This document shows, in pieces, positions 9,389 through 21,996 of a DNA stretch of 64,000 bases (position 1 is its first letter; each line of letters opens with the position of its first letter). Below the pieces are notes generated by a model. That model made no database searches and was not told the DNA's origin. It worked only from the letters and a program-made list of their open reading frames with translations. The stretch covers positions 1-64,000 of the forward strand of contig CAZNXJ010000020.1 of assembly GCA_964577115.1 (NCBI GenBank), written 5' to 3'. The position numbers and the translations under genes were made by a program. Origin of the DNA: CAZNXJ01 sp964577115 (GTDB lineage: Bacteria > Planctomycetota > Planctomycetia > Pirellulales > Pirellulaceae).

Positions 9389-9922
9389 ATGCTTCCGCCT
9401 GTTCGCCCTGTACTATTGATCACGGCGCTGTTCAGCCGTTACCCCGAGGTGCTCGACTGGGCCGAGCAGCGGCTCGTCGAGGCTTGGGGACCGGTGGCAC
9501 TGCGGAGCGAGCGGTTCGCGTTCACCTGGTCGTCCTATTATGACGCGACGATGGGCCCCGAGTTGCTCAAGGGGTTTCTTGCGTTCGAGCGGCTGATGGA
9601 CCCGGCCGAGCTGGCTCAGCGAAAGGTCGAGTCGGGAGCGATCGAGCGCGAGGCGGCCGAGCGGTTCTCGGTTGCTGAGCCGCGCCCGCTGAACCTGGAT
9701 CCGGGCTACATTACCGAGGCGAAGCTGGTACTGGCGACCACCAAAGACCGCGATCACCGGATTTACCTGTCGCAGGGAATCTACGCCGAGGTGACGTTGT
9801 ACTATCACGCCGGGACCTGGAAATCCCGGCCGTGGACATATCCGGATTACGGCAGCGCGAGTTATCATCAATTCTTTGTCGACTGCCGCAACTATCTGCG
9901 CGGCCGGTACCGGTCGCCCTAG
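9389..9922 (+). CDS. DUF4416 family protein
   Basis: The 177-residue product resembles the DUF4416 family of unknown function: LLITALFSRYPEVLDWAEQRL at the N-terminus, a central block with LNLDPGYITEAKLVLATTKD (about residues 105-130), and a C-terminal half with RIYLSQGIYAEVTLYY and PWTYPDYGS. I know of no established function and propose none. I start at the ATG at 9389 because the family begins just before the LLITALF strand; an alternative in-frame start is at 9350. It lies between proS and the glycosyltransferase, 16 bases from the next start, so it is probably cotranscribed with the envelope genes downstream. Confidence 0.8.
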   Translation: MLPPVRPVLLITALFSRYPEVLDWAEQRLVEAWGPVALRSERFAFTWSSYYDATMGPELLKGFLAFERLMDPAELAQRKVESGAIEREAAERFSVAEPRPLNLDPGYITEAKLVLATTKDRDHRIYLSQGIYAEVTLYYHAGTWKSRPWTYPDYGSASYHQFFVDCRNYLRGRYRSP

Positions 9923-9938
9923 GCACGAAGTCCGAGGC

Positions 9939-11093
9939 ATGACCCGGGAAGACATGGCGTGGTTCGTCGGCGGGACGCTCGTCCCGGCACTGCTCATCTC
10001 GTGGGTGGCGGGCTACGCGGTGCGCTGGTGGGCCCCGCGCTGGGGACTGGTCGACCGGCCCGGCGGCCGCAAGCAGCACGAGCGGCCGACGCCGCTCGGC
10101 GGCGGCCTGGCCGTGTGGCTCGCTGTCACCTTGCCGCTGACCGCAGTGCTGGTCGGCGGTTTCGTGCTCTCGGGCATGACGCAGCCGCCTGACTGGGTCC
10201 CGTCGCTCGTCCTGGTTCATTTGCCCGGCCTCATGCTGCGCGCTTCCGATCTCGCGGTGCTGCTCGCCGCCGGCACAGTCTTGATGCTGTTGGGGCTCGG
10301 AGACGATCGCTGGGGACTATCGTGGAAGTGGCGGCTGGGGCTCGAGTTTGCCGTCGCGGCGGCATGCGTGATCACGCAAGGCGATGATTGGCAGCTGACG
10401 GCGTTCATCGGCATGCGCCCGTTGACGTGGTTCTTGTCGGTTCTGTGGATCGTGACGTTGATCAACTCGTTCAACATGCTCGACAACATGGACGGCTTGT
10501 CGGCCGGTGTGGCGGCCATCTGCGCGACGGCGCTCGCCCTGTTTCTGCTCGTCCCTCCGGCCAGCGCCGTCGAGGGTCCGCAGCTGTTTGTCGGCGGATT
10601 CTTGCTCGTCGTGGTGGGCGCGTTGCTCGGATTTCTCTGGCACAACAAAACGCCCGCGCGACTCTTTCTCGGCGATGCTGGTAGCTACTTCGTGGGTTTT
10701 TCGCTCGCGGTGGCGAGCCTCGTTGCGACCTACACGACGTACCAGTCTCCCGCGAGGCATGCGGTCCTCGCGCCGCTTGGTATCCTGGCCGTACCGCTCT
10801 ACGACCTGGTCACAGTGCTGGGGATCCGCATTCGCGAGGGGCGTAGCCCGTTCCAGGCCGATCGTTGCCATTTTTCCCACCGGCTCGTCGATCTCGGGTT
10901 CACGCGCGGCCGTGCGGTGCTGACGATCTATCTCACAACCGCTACCTGCGGGCTTGGCGCCCTACTGCTCAACCGCGTCGATCGCGCCGGCGTCGTCATG
11001 ATCGCCCTGATGCTGGTTTGCATCCTGTGGCTCATCCACCTGCTCGAATTTACCGCTCGGCGAAAGAACGAACGTGAAAGCAAGAAGGCGTAA
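9939..11093 (+). CDS. Undecaprenyl-phosphate N-acetylhexosamine-1-phosphate transferase, WecA/MraY family
   Basis: This integral membrane enzyme (384 residues, about ten hydrophobic segments) belongs to the GT4 polyprenyl-phosphate sugar-1-P transferases, which start lipid-linked glycan synthesis at the cytoplasmic face. Visible signatures are LVDRPGGRKQHERPTPLGGG after the first membrane segment, the aspartate motif LGLGDDR, FNMLDNMDGLSAG, RLFLGDAGSYFVGF, and a C-terminal histidine motif QADRCHFSHRL. The absence of a pentapeptide-type context suggests WecA/TagO rather than MraY. Start MTREDMAWF is chosen because the upstream extension overlaps the DUF4416 gene. Its stop lies 20 bases inside the next gene (O-antigen ligase), so the two are coupled and probably act on the same surface polysaccharide. 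Confidence 0.88.
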   Translation: MTREDMAWFVGGTLVPALLISWVAGYAVRWWAPRWGLVDRPGGRKQHERPTPLGGGLAVWLAVTLPLTAVLVGGFVLSGMTQPPDWVPSLVLVHLPGLMLRASDLAVLLAAGTVLMLLGLGDDRWGLSWKWRLGLEFAVAAACVITQGDDWQLTAFIGMRPLTWFLSVLWIVTLINSFNMLDNMDGLSAGVAAICATALALFLLVPPASAVEGPQLFVGGFLLVVVGALLGFLWHNKTPARLFLGDAGSYFVGFSLAVASLVATYTTYQSPARHAVLAPLGILAVPLYDLVTVLGIRIREGRSPFQADRCHFSHRLVDLGFTRGRAVLTIYLTTATCGLGALLLNRVDRAGVVMIALMLVCILWLIHLLEFTARRKNERESKKA

Positions 11094-13374
11094 CCGCGGA
11101 GCGGCCGAGGCACCGGCGAGCGAACCGTTGGCGCCGCGCGTCGGGCGGGCCGTTCCCGTGCTGCTCGCCGCCATCGCCGGGCTCCAAATGGCCGTGCCGC
11201 TGGTGCCAAGCGAATCGGTAGCGCAAGGAACGGGAGCGATCTTCGCGCTGGCCTGGCTGCTCGTGGCCCTGTTCGCGCTCGCGCTGCTGCCGAGCATGCG
11301 CGTTCCGCTGCGATGGGGTGCTCCGGAAATCCTGACGGGTTTATTGGGTGTCTGGATCCTGGGCAGTGCGATCGCTCGAGCCTGGAGCGGCAATCCTCGG
11401 GCGACCTGGAACGTCACGTGGCAATGGCTCGCGCTGCTGGCCGGCTTCTGGACCGTGCGCCATGTGTTTCGCGGCGGGGCGGAGCGCCGGGCCATGGCGG
11501 CGGTGATGATCGCGTTGGCCACGCTGCTCGCCAGCCACGGCATGTATCAGTTCTTCTATGGCATTCCGCTGCAGCGGGCTCGCTACCACGAGGCGACGGA
11601 ACGGCAGAAACAGGAGATCCTGCGCGCGAACGGCGTTGACCCGAACCCCACGTCGCCCCAGCGAAGGCATTTTGAAGATCGGCTCCGAAGCACCGAGCCG
11701 TTTGCGACGTTTGCTTTGACCAACTCGCTGGCCGGTCTGCTTGCGCCGTGGCTGGTCGTCGCGGGCGGGCTGCTGCTGGCGTCCGCGCGGCGGACGAACA
11801 TGCCGCTGAGCGCTCGCGTGCTGCTCGCTGCCGTTTCCGCCGCGATGCTTCTGTGTCTCGTGCTGACCAAGAGCCGAGCGGCCTGGCTTGCGACTACCGC
11901 CGGCGCACTGGTCTTGTTCGTTCCCGGCTTGCGCGCGGGCCAGCACCCGACCGTGCCGCGCGCGCTGGTCGCGCTGCTGGCCATCGCTGCCGCCGTGCTC
12001 GTCGGTGTGCTCAGTGGAGCACTCGACCGCCAGGTCGTCACCGAGATCGGGCTGTCGGCCGCGTACCGTTTTCAATACTGGCAGGCGGCTCTGCAGATGG
12101 TGCTCGAGTGGCCGCTGTTTGGCACGGGGCCCGGGAATTTTCAGGATTACTACACGCAGTTCAAACTGCCGATTGCGAGTGAAACGGTCGCCGATCCGCA
12201 CAACTTGGTTCTGGAAGTGGCGGCGATTGCCGGCATTGTCGCGGGGCTGGCGTTCATCGGATTGCTGGCCGTCGTGACATGGCGACTTCTGCCTCGGCAC
12301 AGCTACGACGAACCGCCCAGCGAGCCGGGGCAGGGCGGTCACTACGCTTCGGTGCTGGGGATATACATCGGCGGCTGTGTCGCTTCGGTGCTCGGGGTCG
12401 TGATTGGCTGGAACGCTGGGTTTGCGCCAGACATTATTCCGGCGATCGACCTGCCGGTGATCTGGGTTCTCGGACCGCCGCTGCTCGCGGCCGTCCTGTT
12501 TCTGCTCGACCCCTGGGTGCGTCGCGGAACGTTGCCGAGGTCGCTGATTTTCGCCGCATGGATCACCGCGCTACTGAACCTGTTGGCCGCGGGCGGCATT
12601 TCGTATCCGGGAGTGGCTCAGACCTTCTGGTTGCTCGCCGCCTTGGGGCTCGCTATCGCAGATCCTCCGGCATCTCCGGCTACCGCCGCCATGACTTTTT
12701 GGAATTGGCGCACGATGGCCATGATGCTCTGCGGTGTGGGGCTCGCGTTCGGCTGCTGGTTGAACGGCGTTCGGCCCGTCCGTGAGGCATCGCGGCTATT
12801 GAATCTGGCCGCTCGTTCGCAAACCTTCGAGCGGGCCACATCGCTCTACGCCGCCGCGGCGCAGGCCGATCCGTGGGATCCGCGCCCCTGGCAATGGCTC
12901 GCCGAGGTCCATCAGCTTCACTGGCTCGAAGACCGCGCGCCCGACCGCCAGCGCGATGTCCTCAGTAGCCTCGAGCAAGCTCGGCGGCGCGATTCCCGCT
13001 CATTCTCGTTCGCCATGCGTGAAGGCTGGCTGCACTTGCAAACCTATCGAGCGGCCGGGACAACCGAGGCACTCGAACGCAGTCTTGAAGCCTACCGCCG
13101 AGCGACCAAACTGTATCCGAACAGCAATTACGCTCACGCGCAGCTCGCCTGGGTCTTGCACGTTGCCGGCCAGGGCAGGGCGGCGGCCGAGGAGGCCGAG
13201 CTCGCGCTGAAGCTCGACGCCCTGAACCCCCACATCGAACAGAAACTCTCCCAACGGACGCTGGCCGATCCGGCCGAGTCGATGGACGGCGAGCCGCATG
13301 GACCACCGGCCCCCACCGAGAGGGCCGAACAGGTGATGCAGAAGCTGCGTACAGCGAAAGACCAAAGACCGTAG
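11074..13374 (+). CDS. O-antigen ligase-like polytopic membrane protein with C-terminal TPR-like region
   Basis: This 766-residue protein starts with GTG inside the preceding glycosyltransferase gene. It has about twelve transmembrane segments and the Wzy_C/O-antigen ligase block around residues 345-410 (AAYRFQYWQAALQMVLEWPL, GTGPGNFQDYY, DPHNLVLEVAA), the region that acts on lipid-linked glycan in the periplasm. A large hydrophilic loop (about 170-210, YHEATERQKQEILRANGVDP) precedes it. After the last membrane segment (about 550-565) the tail from about 580 to 750 reads as helical TPR-like repeats (AQADPWDPRPWQWLAEV; ATKLYPNSNYAHAQLAWVL). Role inferred: ligation or polymerisation of the glycan initiated by the upstream WecA-like enzyme. 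Confidence 0.82.
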   Translation: MKARRRNRGAAEAPASEPLAPRVGRAVPVLLAAIAGLQMAVPLVPSESVAQGTGAIFALAWLLVALFALALLPSMRVPLRWGAPEILTGLLGVWILGSAIARAWSGNPRATWNVTWQWLALLAGFWTVRHVFRGGAERRAMAAVMIALATLLASHGMYQFFYGIPLQRARYHEATERQKQEILRANGVDPNPTSPQRRHFEDRLRSTEPFATFALTNSLAGLLAPWLVVAGGLLLASARRTNMPLSARVLLAAVSAAMLLCLVLTKSRAAWLATTAGALVLFVPGLRAGQHPTVPRALVALLAIAAAVLVGVLSGALDRQVVTEIGLSAAYRFQYWQAALQMVLEWPLFGTGPGNFQDYYTQFKLPIASETVADPHNLVLEVAAIAGIVAGLAFIGLLAVVTWRLLPRHSYDEPPSEPGQGGHYASVLGIYIGGCVASVLGVVIGWNAGFAPDIIPAIDLPVIWVLGPPLLAAVLFLLDPWVRRGTLPRSLIFAAWITALLNLLAAGGISYPGVAQTFWLLAALGLAIADPPASPATAAMTFWNWRTMAMMLCGVGLAFGCWLNGVRPVREASRLLNLAARSQTFERATSLYAAAAQADPWDPRPWQWLAEVHQLHWLEDRAPDRQRDVLSSLEQARRRDSRSFSFAMREGWLHLQTYRAAGTTEALERSLEAYRRATKLYPNSNYAHAQLAWVLHVAGQGRAAAEEAELALKLDALNPHIEQKLSQRTLADPAESMDGEPHGPPAPTERAEQVMQKLRTAKDQRP

Positions 13375-13525
13375 AAGATAAGTAGGACGAGGTAAGCTCG
13401 GCAGAACGCCGTAACAGGGCGAGAGTGCGTGTGAGCGAGTAGCTCGCTAGAGCCTCGACGGTTCTTGGCCAATGCGGCCCCCGCACGTCCGTGCGGGGCG
13501 CGATGTGACTTGGTTGGAGAAGACG

Positions 13526-14704
13526 ATGAAGCGGTATCTGGTACTCGGACTCGTGGCTCTGGTCGTGGGCATATCCGCGGGGTGGGCCTCGGCCTACTTG
13601 TCAATCGTTCGAGGAACCGAGCTCTTCGTGACGGATCCAGCGCTCTTGGCGGAGGGACCGGATGCAGTGCCCCCGGCCAGCCACGCACAGGTGCAGGTGG
13701 TGAACGGCGAGCGGTACACGTTTGGCGAGATGCTGGTCGGCGGCAAGATGAGCCACACCTTCAAGATCCGCAATGCGGGCAGCTCGCCTCTAACGCTTAA
13801 GCTCGAAGAAACAACCTGCAAATGCACACTGACCGACTTCGACAGCGCCACGGTGGCTCCGCAGGAAACGATCGACGTGACGCTCGAGTGGGAAGCTAAG
13901 TCGCCTGTTCCGGACTATTCGCAGGCAGCGATTATTCGCACGAATGACCCGGACCGCGAGTACCTCCGGCTGGAAGTGGACGGCGTGGTCGAAGAAGCGG
14001 TGCGGCTGATGCCCATGATCCTCCAGTTCCAGAACGTGACGAGCGACAGCCAGGCGGAGCGGGTGATTCGCGCCTATGCCACCCGGCAGGCGGCCGATAT
14101 GGAAGTTCTTGGCGTTGAATTCGGCGAGGGGCCGCTGGCGGAGCACCTCGAGTACGAAATTCGGGAACTGACACGCGAACAGCTTTTGAGCGAGCGGCGT
14201 GCGATCGGCGGGCGGCAGATCATCGTGCGGCTCAAGCCGGGACTGCCCACCGGAAAGCTTGAGGGCACCATGCGCGTCCTGCTGAATGTGCCCGAGCAGC
14301 CGGTGGCCGAGATCCCGATTTCGGGCAACGTCATTAGCGATATCTCGGTGGTGGGGCGAGGCGTCCGCTTCGACAGCCAGCGAAACGCTCTGTTTCTGGG
14401 CACGGTGAAGCAATCGGAAGGTGCAGTCGCGGAACTGCGGATTTTGATCAAGGGGGCGAACCGCGACAATGTCGAGTTGGAAATTGCGGATATTGATCCA
14501 CCTATTGCCCTCCGAGCGACATTGGGGAATCCGACGAAAGGCGATAAACTAGTGACCGTGCCGCTGATCGTAGAGGTGCCGGCGGGGTCACCGATTCTTT
14601 CGCGCCTGGGCGTCGAATCCATCCCGGCGGGACGCATTCTGATCCGCGCCAAGAATGCTAACACCAAAGAAATTCCGATTGATGTGGAGTTTGCGGTGAA
14701 CTGA
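13526..14704 (+). CDS. DUF1573 domain protein, membrane-anchored or secreted
   Basis: The 392-residue product begins with a signal anchor (MKRYLVLGLVALVVGISAGWAS) and then a DUF1573/immunoglobulin-like beta domain at about 50-150: FGEMLVGGKMSHTFKIRNAG, TTCKCTLTDF and APQETIDVTLEW, followed by IIRTNDPDREYLRLEVDG. A second and third region with similar strand pattern runs to the C-terminus. The TTCKC pair is a DUF1573 hallmark. Such proteins are very common in Planctomycetes and Bacteroidetes; the function is not established. It precedes the tetraheme lipoprotein gene on the same strand (177 bases), so both may act in the periplasm together. Start at 13526 is chosen by the signal peptide; the frame is open 18 codons further. 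Confidence 0.82.
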   Translation: MKRYLVLGLVALVVGISAGWASAYLSIVRGTELFVTDPALLAEGPDAVPPASHAQVQVVNGERYTFGEMLVGGKMSHTFKIRNAGSSPLTLKLEETTCKCTLTDFDSATVAPQETIDVTLEWEAKSPVPDYSQAAIIRTNDPDREYLRLEVDGVVEEAVRLMPMILQFQNVTSDSQAERVIRAYATRQAADMEVLGVEFGEGPLAEHLEYEIRELTREQLLSERRAIGGRQIIVRLKPGLPTGKLEGTMRVLLNVPEQPVAEIPISGNVISDISVVGRGVRFDSQRNALFLGTVKQSEGAVAELRILIKGANRDNVELEIADIDPPIALRATLGNPTKGDKLVTVPLIVEVPAGSPILSRLGVESIPAGRILIRAKNANTKEIPIDVEFAVN

Positions 14705-14881
14705 CCGGCTCGCCAGGGAGACGACACTCCCCGCGCGCGAGCGGTCGGAGGACTCGCGATTTGTCCGGCGAGAGCCCCGGCTGTCCAGGGACGGGCAGTG
14801 GAGGCCGGGCACTGGCCTTGAGGCTCGCTGGCCCTTCGTGTTCCTGCGGACTCAGCGCCCTTACGCCTGGGAGTGTTCCTG

Positions 14882-16597
14882 ATGACACGCCGTGCATGGA
14901 TGCCACTGCTGCTCGCGACGCTGACAATCGTTTTAGGGGGGTGCGAAAAACGCTCGTCGAGCGGCGTCTCGCCGCGCAGCGAAGCCTCCCGGGAAGCGCC
15001 GCACGAACAGCCGGCATCGCACGAGTCGAACGTCACCGAGCTGGATCGCTCGATCGCCGCTGACCCCCCACCGCTGTCCGAAGACCGAACGTCCGACGTT
15101 GCCTCGGCACCGGCGAGCGGGCTGAGCGAGCCGGAAGGCGAACTGTTGGAAAGTGTTGCGGCTAATCGCTCGCCAACCCAACTGGCACCGATTGACGGTA
15201 CGGCGCCGGGGCGAACGAACGAGGAGTCGCTGGACGACTGGCCGGACCCGGTGGTGGCGCTTGTCGTGACGGGCCGGCAATTTGGCTATATCGAGCCGTG
15301 CGGATGCACGGGGCTCGATCGTCAAAAGGGCGGGCTCGCTCGGCGCCACACGCTGCTCAAGCAGTTGCGTGACGAGCGGCGCTGGGCGGTGGTGCCGCTG
15401 GATGCAGGGAACCAGGTGCGGCGGTTTGGACGCCAGGCGGAGATCAAATTCCAGATCACCGCCGAGGCCCTGCGGACCATGGGCTACGAAGGAGCAACTT
15501 TCGGGCTCGATGACCTGCGGCTGACGATCGACGAACTGGCGGCAACGACCGCGCAGCTCGACGATCAGACGTCGCTCTTTGTTTCAGCCAACGTCGCGGT
15601 GCTCGACCGCGATCTCACGCCGCGCTATCGCGTCATCGAAGCCGGCGGCAAACGGATCGCCGTTACAGGGGTCTTGGCCGATAGCCAGCGCGAGCAGCTT
15701 ACGGTCGAGGAGCTCGTATTGCAGCCGGCCGAGCCGGCGCTGCGCGCGACGTGGGGCGAGTTGGAGTCGCTCGGCTGCGACTACCACGTGCTGCTCGTTC
15801 AAGGAACGCTGGAGGAGACGCTGACGCTGGCTCGCGCCGTGCCCCATTTCGACCTCGTGGTGACCTCGGGTGGGGGCGAGGAACCGTCGTACGAGCCCGA
15901 GCCGATCGACGGGACGGACGCGCTGCTGGTGAAAGTCGGCGCGAAAGGCATGTACGCCGGCGTCGTGGGACTGTACGACGATGCGGCTCGGCCCTGGCGT
16001 TACCAGCGTGTAGCGCTCGATCACCGCTTCTCCGATGCGCGCGAGATGCGCGACTTGATGGCAACGTATCAGAGCCAGCTCGAACGGCTAGGGCTGGACG
16101 GCCTTGGGCTGCGGCCGGTGCCTCATCCGACCGGCCGGTCATTTGTCGGTAGCCACGCGTGCCAGGAGTGCCACGAGGGCGCGTACGACGTGTGGAGCAA
16201 TTCGCGGCACGCGCATGCGCTCGATAGTCTGGTCCATCCCACCGAGCGCAGCGATATTGCTCGGCATTTCGACCCCGAGTGCCTGAGCTGCCATGTGACG
16301 GGCTGGAATCCGCAGCGGTTCTCGCCGTACACGAGCGGCTATTTGAGCCTCGAGGGTACGCCGCACCTGGCCGGCAGCGGCTGCGAGAATTGCCACGGAC
16401 CCGGCTCGGCGCACGTCGCGGCTCAGCGCGGCGAGATCGACGTGGACGCGGCGACGGAGCGGCGGTTCCGCGAGGAAATGCAGATTTCGTTGGCCGATGC
16501 CGAGAAGAAGTGCATGGAGTGCCACGACCTGGACAACAGTCCCGATTTCCACGAGCCCGGCGCGTTCCTGCGGTATTGGGAACAGATCGCCCATTAG
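14882..16597 (+). CDS. Lipoprotein with metallophosphatase-like domain fused to tetraheme cytochrome c domain
   Basis: The 571-residue product has a lipoprotein signal (MTRRAWMPLLLATLTIVLGG followed by Cys) and a Ser/Glu/Pro-rich linker. The next domain (about 120-395) opens with YIEPCGCTG and a GG-R pattern and resembles 5'-nucleotidase-type metallophosphatases found next to cytochromes in Planctomycetes. The C-terminal third resembles cytochrome c554 and carries four CxxCH haem sites (CQECH near 427, CLSCH near 467, CENCH near 501, CMECH near 544). A GGGAG element 8 bases upstream supports the ATG at 14882 over the GTG at 14873. It should be exported and haem-loaded; the redox partner is unknown. 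It lies downstream of the DUF1573 gene and converges on yebC. Confidence 0.82.
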   Translation: MTRRAWMPLLLATLTIVLGGCEKRSSSGVSPRSEASREAPHEQPASHESNVTELDRSIAADPPPLSEDRTSDVASAPASGLSEPEGELLESVAANRSPTQLAPIDGTAPGRTNEESLDDWPDPVVALVVTGRQFGYIEPCGCTGLDRQKGGLARRHTLLKQLRDERRWAVVPLDAGNQVRRFGRQAEIKFQITAEALRTMGYEGATFGLDDLRLTIDELAATTAQLDDQTSLFVSANVAVLDRDLTPRYRVIEAGGKRIAVTGVLADSQREQLTVEELVLQPAEPALRATWGELESLGCDYHVLLVQGTLEETLTLARAVPHFDLVVTSGGGEEPSYEPEPIDGTDALLVKVGAKGMYAGVVGLYDDAARPWRYQRVALDHRFSDAREMRDLMATYQSQLERLGLDGLGLRPVPHPTGRSFVGSHACQECHEGAYDVWSNSRHAHALDSLVHPTERSDIARHFDPECLSCHVTGWNPQRFSPYTSGYLSLEGTPHLAGSGCENCHGPGSAHVAAQRGEIDVDAATERRFREEMQISLADAEKKCMECHDLDNSPDFHEPGAFLRYWEQIAH

Positions 16598-16786
16598 GGC
16601 GCCGCGCATTGCGCAGCTGGCGTGCGGATGGTGTCGGTGGCGAGCGCACTAGCGCCGCCGCGGCTCCCCGGGCTGCGGGCCATCGGCAGATCCTTCGGGG
16701 CGCAGGACCGCGTGCGCGGAATAGCGGCCTAAGAGGCTTCTACCTTTTCCGCCTTCATCCCGCGTTGATCCTTTTGTGCAACGCCC

Positions 16787-17530
<744 letters not shown>

Positions 17531-17550
17531 AATTGCGCTTCGCTATTCGA

Positions 17551-18414
17551 TTATTTCGGTTTCTTTTTGGTGATCGGTTTGCTTGTCGACTTGGCGGCGG
17601 CCTTGGCCTTCCCGGCCTTGCTTTCGGCTGCCGCGCTGGGTTCTTTCTTGGGTGCTTTCTTCTTGGGTTCGGCCTCGAGGGCCTTCGAGCGTGCTTTCTC
17701 GCGCGCTGCGCTGCGACGCTGTTTTGATTCTTCGGACCGCGTCTCGCGCTTCTTCGGCATTTCGGCTTCCGGGTTGATCTCCTGGAGGATGCCCTTGGCA
17801 CGCGCCGAATGCGCGGGGCTTTGGAAGTCGACGCCGAACTGATGCAGCAACGACGCGAGCTCGGTTCCCTTGGCCTTCGGAATCGCTCGTTCGAGGCCCG
17901 GGATGCGCCCGCTCGCCGCCTCGGCCGGCGTGATCAGGCCAATGGCTACGAATGCGTCGAAGACGCCCTGGTTGGCAGGAATCGTGTGTCCGCCGAGCCC
18001 GTGCTGGCTGACGTATGCGATGGCGAACGGCGTCACGCCTTTGATGGCTTCGAGTTCCTTGACGGCCTTCCCGAGGTTCATCTTCTTGAGATAGTCCAGG
18101 TCGAACGCGTAACGCGCTTCGAACAGGCTTTGCAACGCGGTTTTCACACGCCGAGCTGCTGCCTGGGCGTCGGGCAGCATGCTCATCACCTCGGACAGTT
18201 CCGTCACGGTGGTGACGCGGACTTCGTTCCAATCGGCATAGAACTGGAGCTTGGCGAACGCCTCGTCTGCCATCTCGTACCGTGCGTTTTCGAGGCAGCA
18301 GGCGTAGAGCAGGTGGTCGAGGATTGGGCGTTCGGCGGGCGGGTTGACCGGCTTGTAGTGCTTCTTGAGTACTTTCAAGAGCTTGGTGTACAGGGCCGCG
18401 CGGTTCGTGGTCAT
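17551..18414 (-). CDS. Endonuclease III-like HhH-GPD fold protein lacking catalytic residues, with Lys/Ala-rich histone-like tail
   Basis: Residues 28-200 of 287 follow the helix order of endonuclease III: the first helices around PILDHLLYACCLEN and a helix-hairpin-helix region LEAIKGVTPFAIAYVSQ. Aligned by eye to EndoIII (LPGVGRKTANVV and AVDTHIFRV), the catalytic Lys falls on Phe130 and the catalytic Asp on Asn149, and the four iron-sulphur cysteines are missing. Residues 218-287 form a Lys/Ala/Ser/Pro-rich tail like histone H1 or bacterial HC1 tails. I infer a non-catalytic DNA-binding or scanning protein. It sits between rbfA and yebC (20-base gap). Alternative: a divergent glycosylase using other residues. 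Confidence 0.7.
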   Translation of the reverse strand: MTTNRAALYTKLLKVLKKHYKPVNPPAERPILDHLLYACCLENARYEMADEAFAKLQFYADWNEVRVTTVTELSEVMSMLPDAQAAARRVKTALQSLFEARYAFDLDYLKKMNLGKAVKELEAIKGVTPFAIAYVSQHGLGGHTIPANQGVFDAFVAIGLITPAEAASGRIPGLERAIPKAKGTELASLLHQFGVDFQSPAHSARAKGILQEINPEAEMPKKRETRSEESKQRRSAAREKARSKALEAEPKKKAPKKEPSAAAESKAGKAKAAAKSTSKPITKKKPK

Positions 18415-18499
18415 GCCGTTCGGGGTCTCGAAAGGGAATGAGGTTCGGGGAGAGGGACTCTATGAACGCAGCGGGATACGCCGTGGCGGGCGAGCGGCG

Positions 18500-18967
18500 T
18501 TACATCGGCCGCGGCTCGCCGGACTGGTTCGCGCCGCCCGGCTCGGCCTGGGCCGACGCCGAGTTATCGGCCTCGTTGGGCGGTTCCGCCGCATCGTCCT
18601 GGTCGGGCTGCTCGTCATCCGCCTTGGCCGGCAGGACCTCGTTGAGGATCCGGCTTACGGCGATCGAATTTTTTACGCCTTTGTCGAGCACGAACTGGAG
18701 GCGGGGCGTGTAACGCGTGTCGATGCGATCCGAGATGCGCTGCTGGAGGAATCCAGCAGCGTTCTGGAGGCCGCGCAGGGTAAGGTTCTGACGCGACTCG
18801 TTTCCCATCACCGAGACGTGTACTTTGGCCGAACGCATATCCGCCGCCATTTCGACCTGCGTGACCGTAACGTCGCGGACGCGCGGGTCGCGCAGCTCCG
18901 TAAGGATGGACATGCTGACCACTTCGCGAACCGCCGCAGCGGCTTTCAGCAGTCGTCGAGAAGTCAT
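18500..18967 (-). CDS. rbfA: Ribosome-binding factor A
   Basis: RbfA matures the 30S subunit by helping 16S rRNA 5' end processing. The 155-residue product has the KH-like core in the first 115 residues: MTSRRLLKAAAAVREVVSMSIL, DPRVRDVTVTQVEMAADMRSAKVHVSV, and RYTPRLQFVLDKGVKNSIAVSRIL. A 40-residue acidic, Ala/Asp/Pro-rich tail follows, which is not part of the core fold. It is downstream of infB (177 bases) in the nusA-infB-rbfA block found in many bacteria. truB and rpsO, which often follow, are absent here; the next gene is the endonuclease III-like one. Confidence 0.93.
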   Translation of the reverse strand: MTSRRLLKAAAAVREVVSMSILTELRDPRVRDVTVTQVEMAADMRSAKVHVSVMGNESRQNLTLRGLQNAAGFLQQRISDRIDTRYTPRLQFVLDKGVKNSIAVSRILNEVLPAKADDEQPDQDDAAEPPNEADNSASAQAEPGGANQSGEPRPM

Positions 18968-19144
18968 GGGTGTTCCGTTGGCGTTTTCGCTTGGGTTTGG
19001 AAACGGCAGGGCGTCCGCGTGCGTGTCGAGTCACCGACCGGCAGGCCGCGGCGACGGGCGTCGCCGCGGGGCTGGGTCGAGCCGGGCACGGTCGCGGCAC
19101 GGCCGGCCAGTCGCCACGTGGGCGGGCGGCCGGAGCCGTCCGGC

Positions 19145-21844
<2,700 letters not shown>

Positions 21845-21996
21845 CGTCGGCCCTCCTTCCAGCCTTGCGGGCACGCGCAATGCGCCCCGCCTGTCTTGCC
21901 ACGATCACCTTATCATTCTGCGGTCTCCTTGAAGGGCTTCGCCGTCGTTCGCAACGCCGGCTCGCGCCGGGCCTTGCCCAGGCCGCGAAAGTCGCC

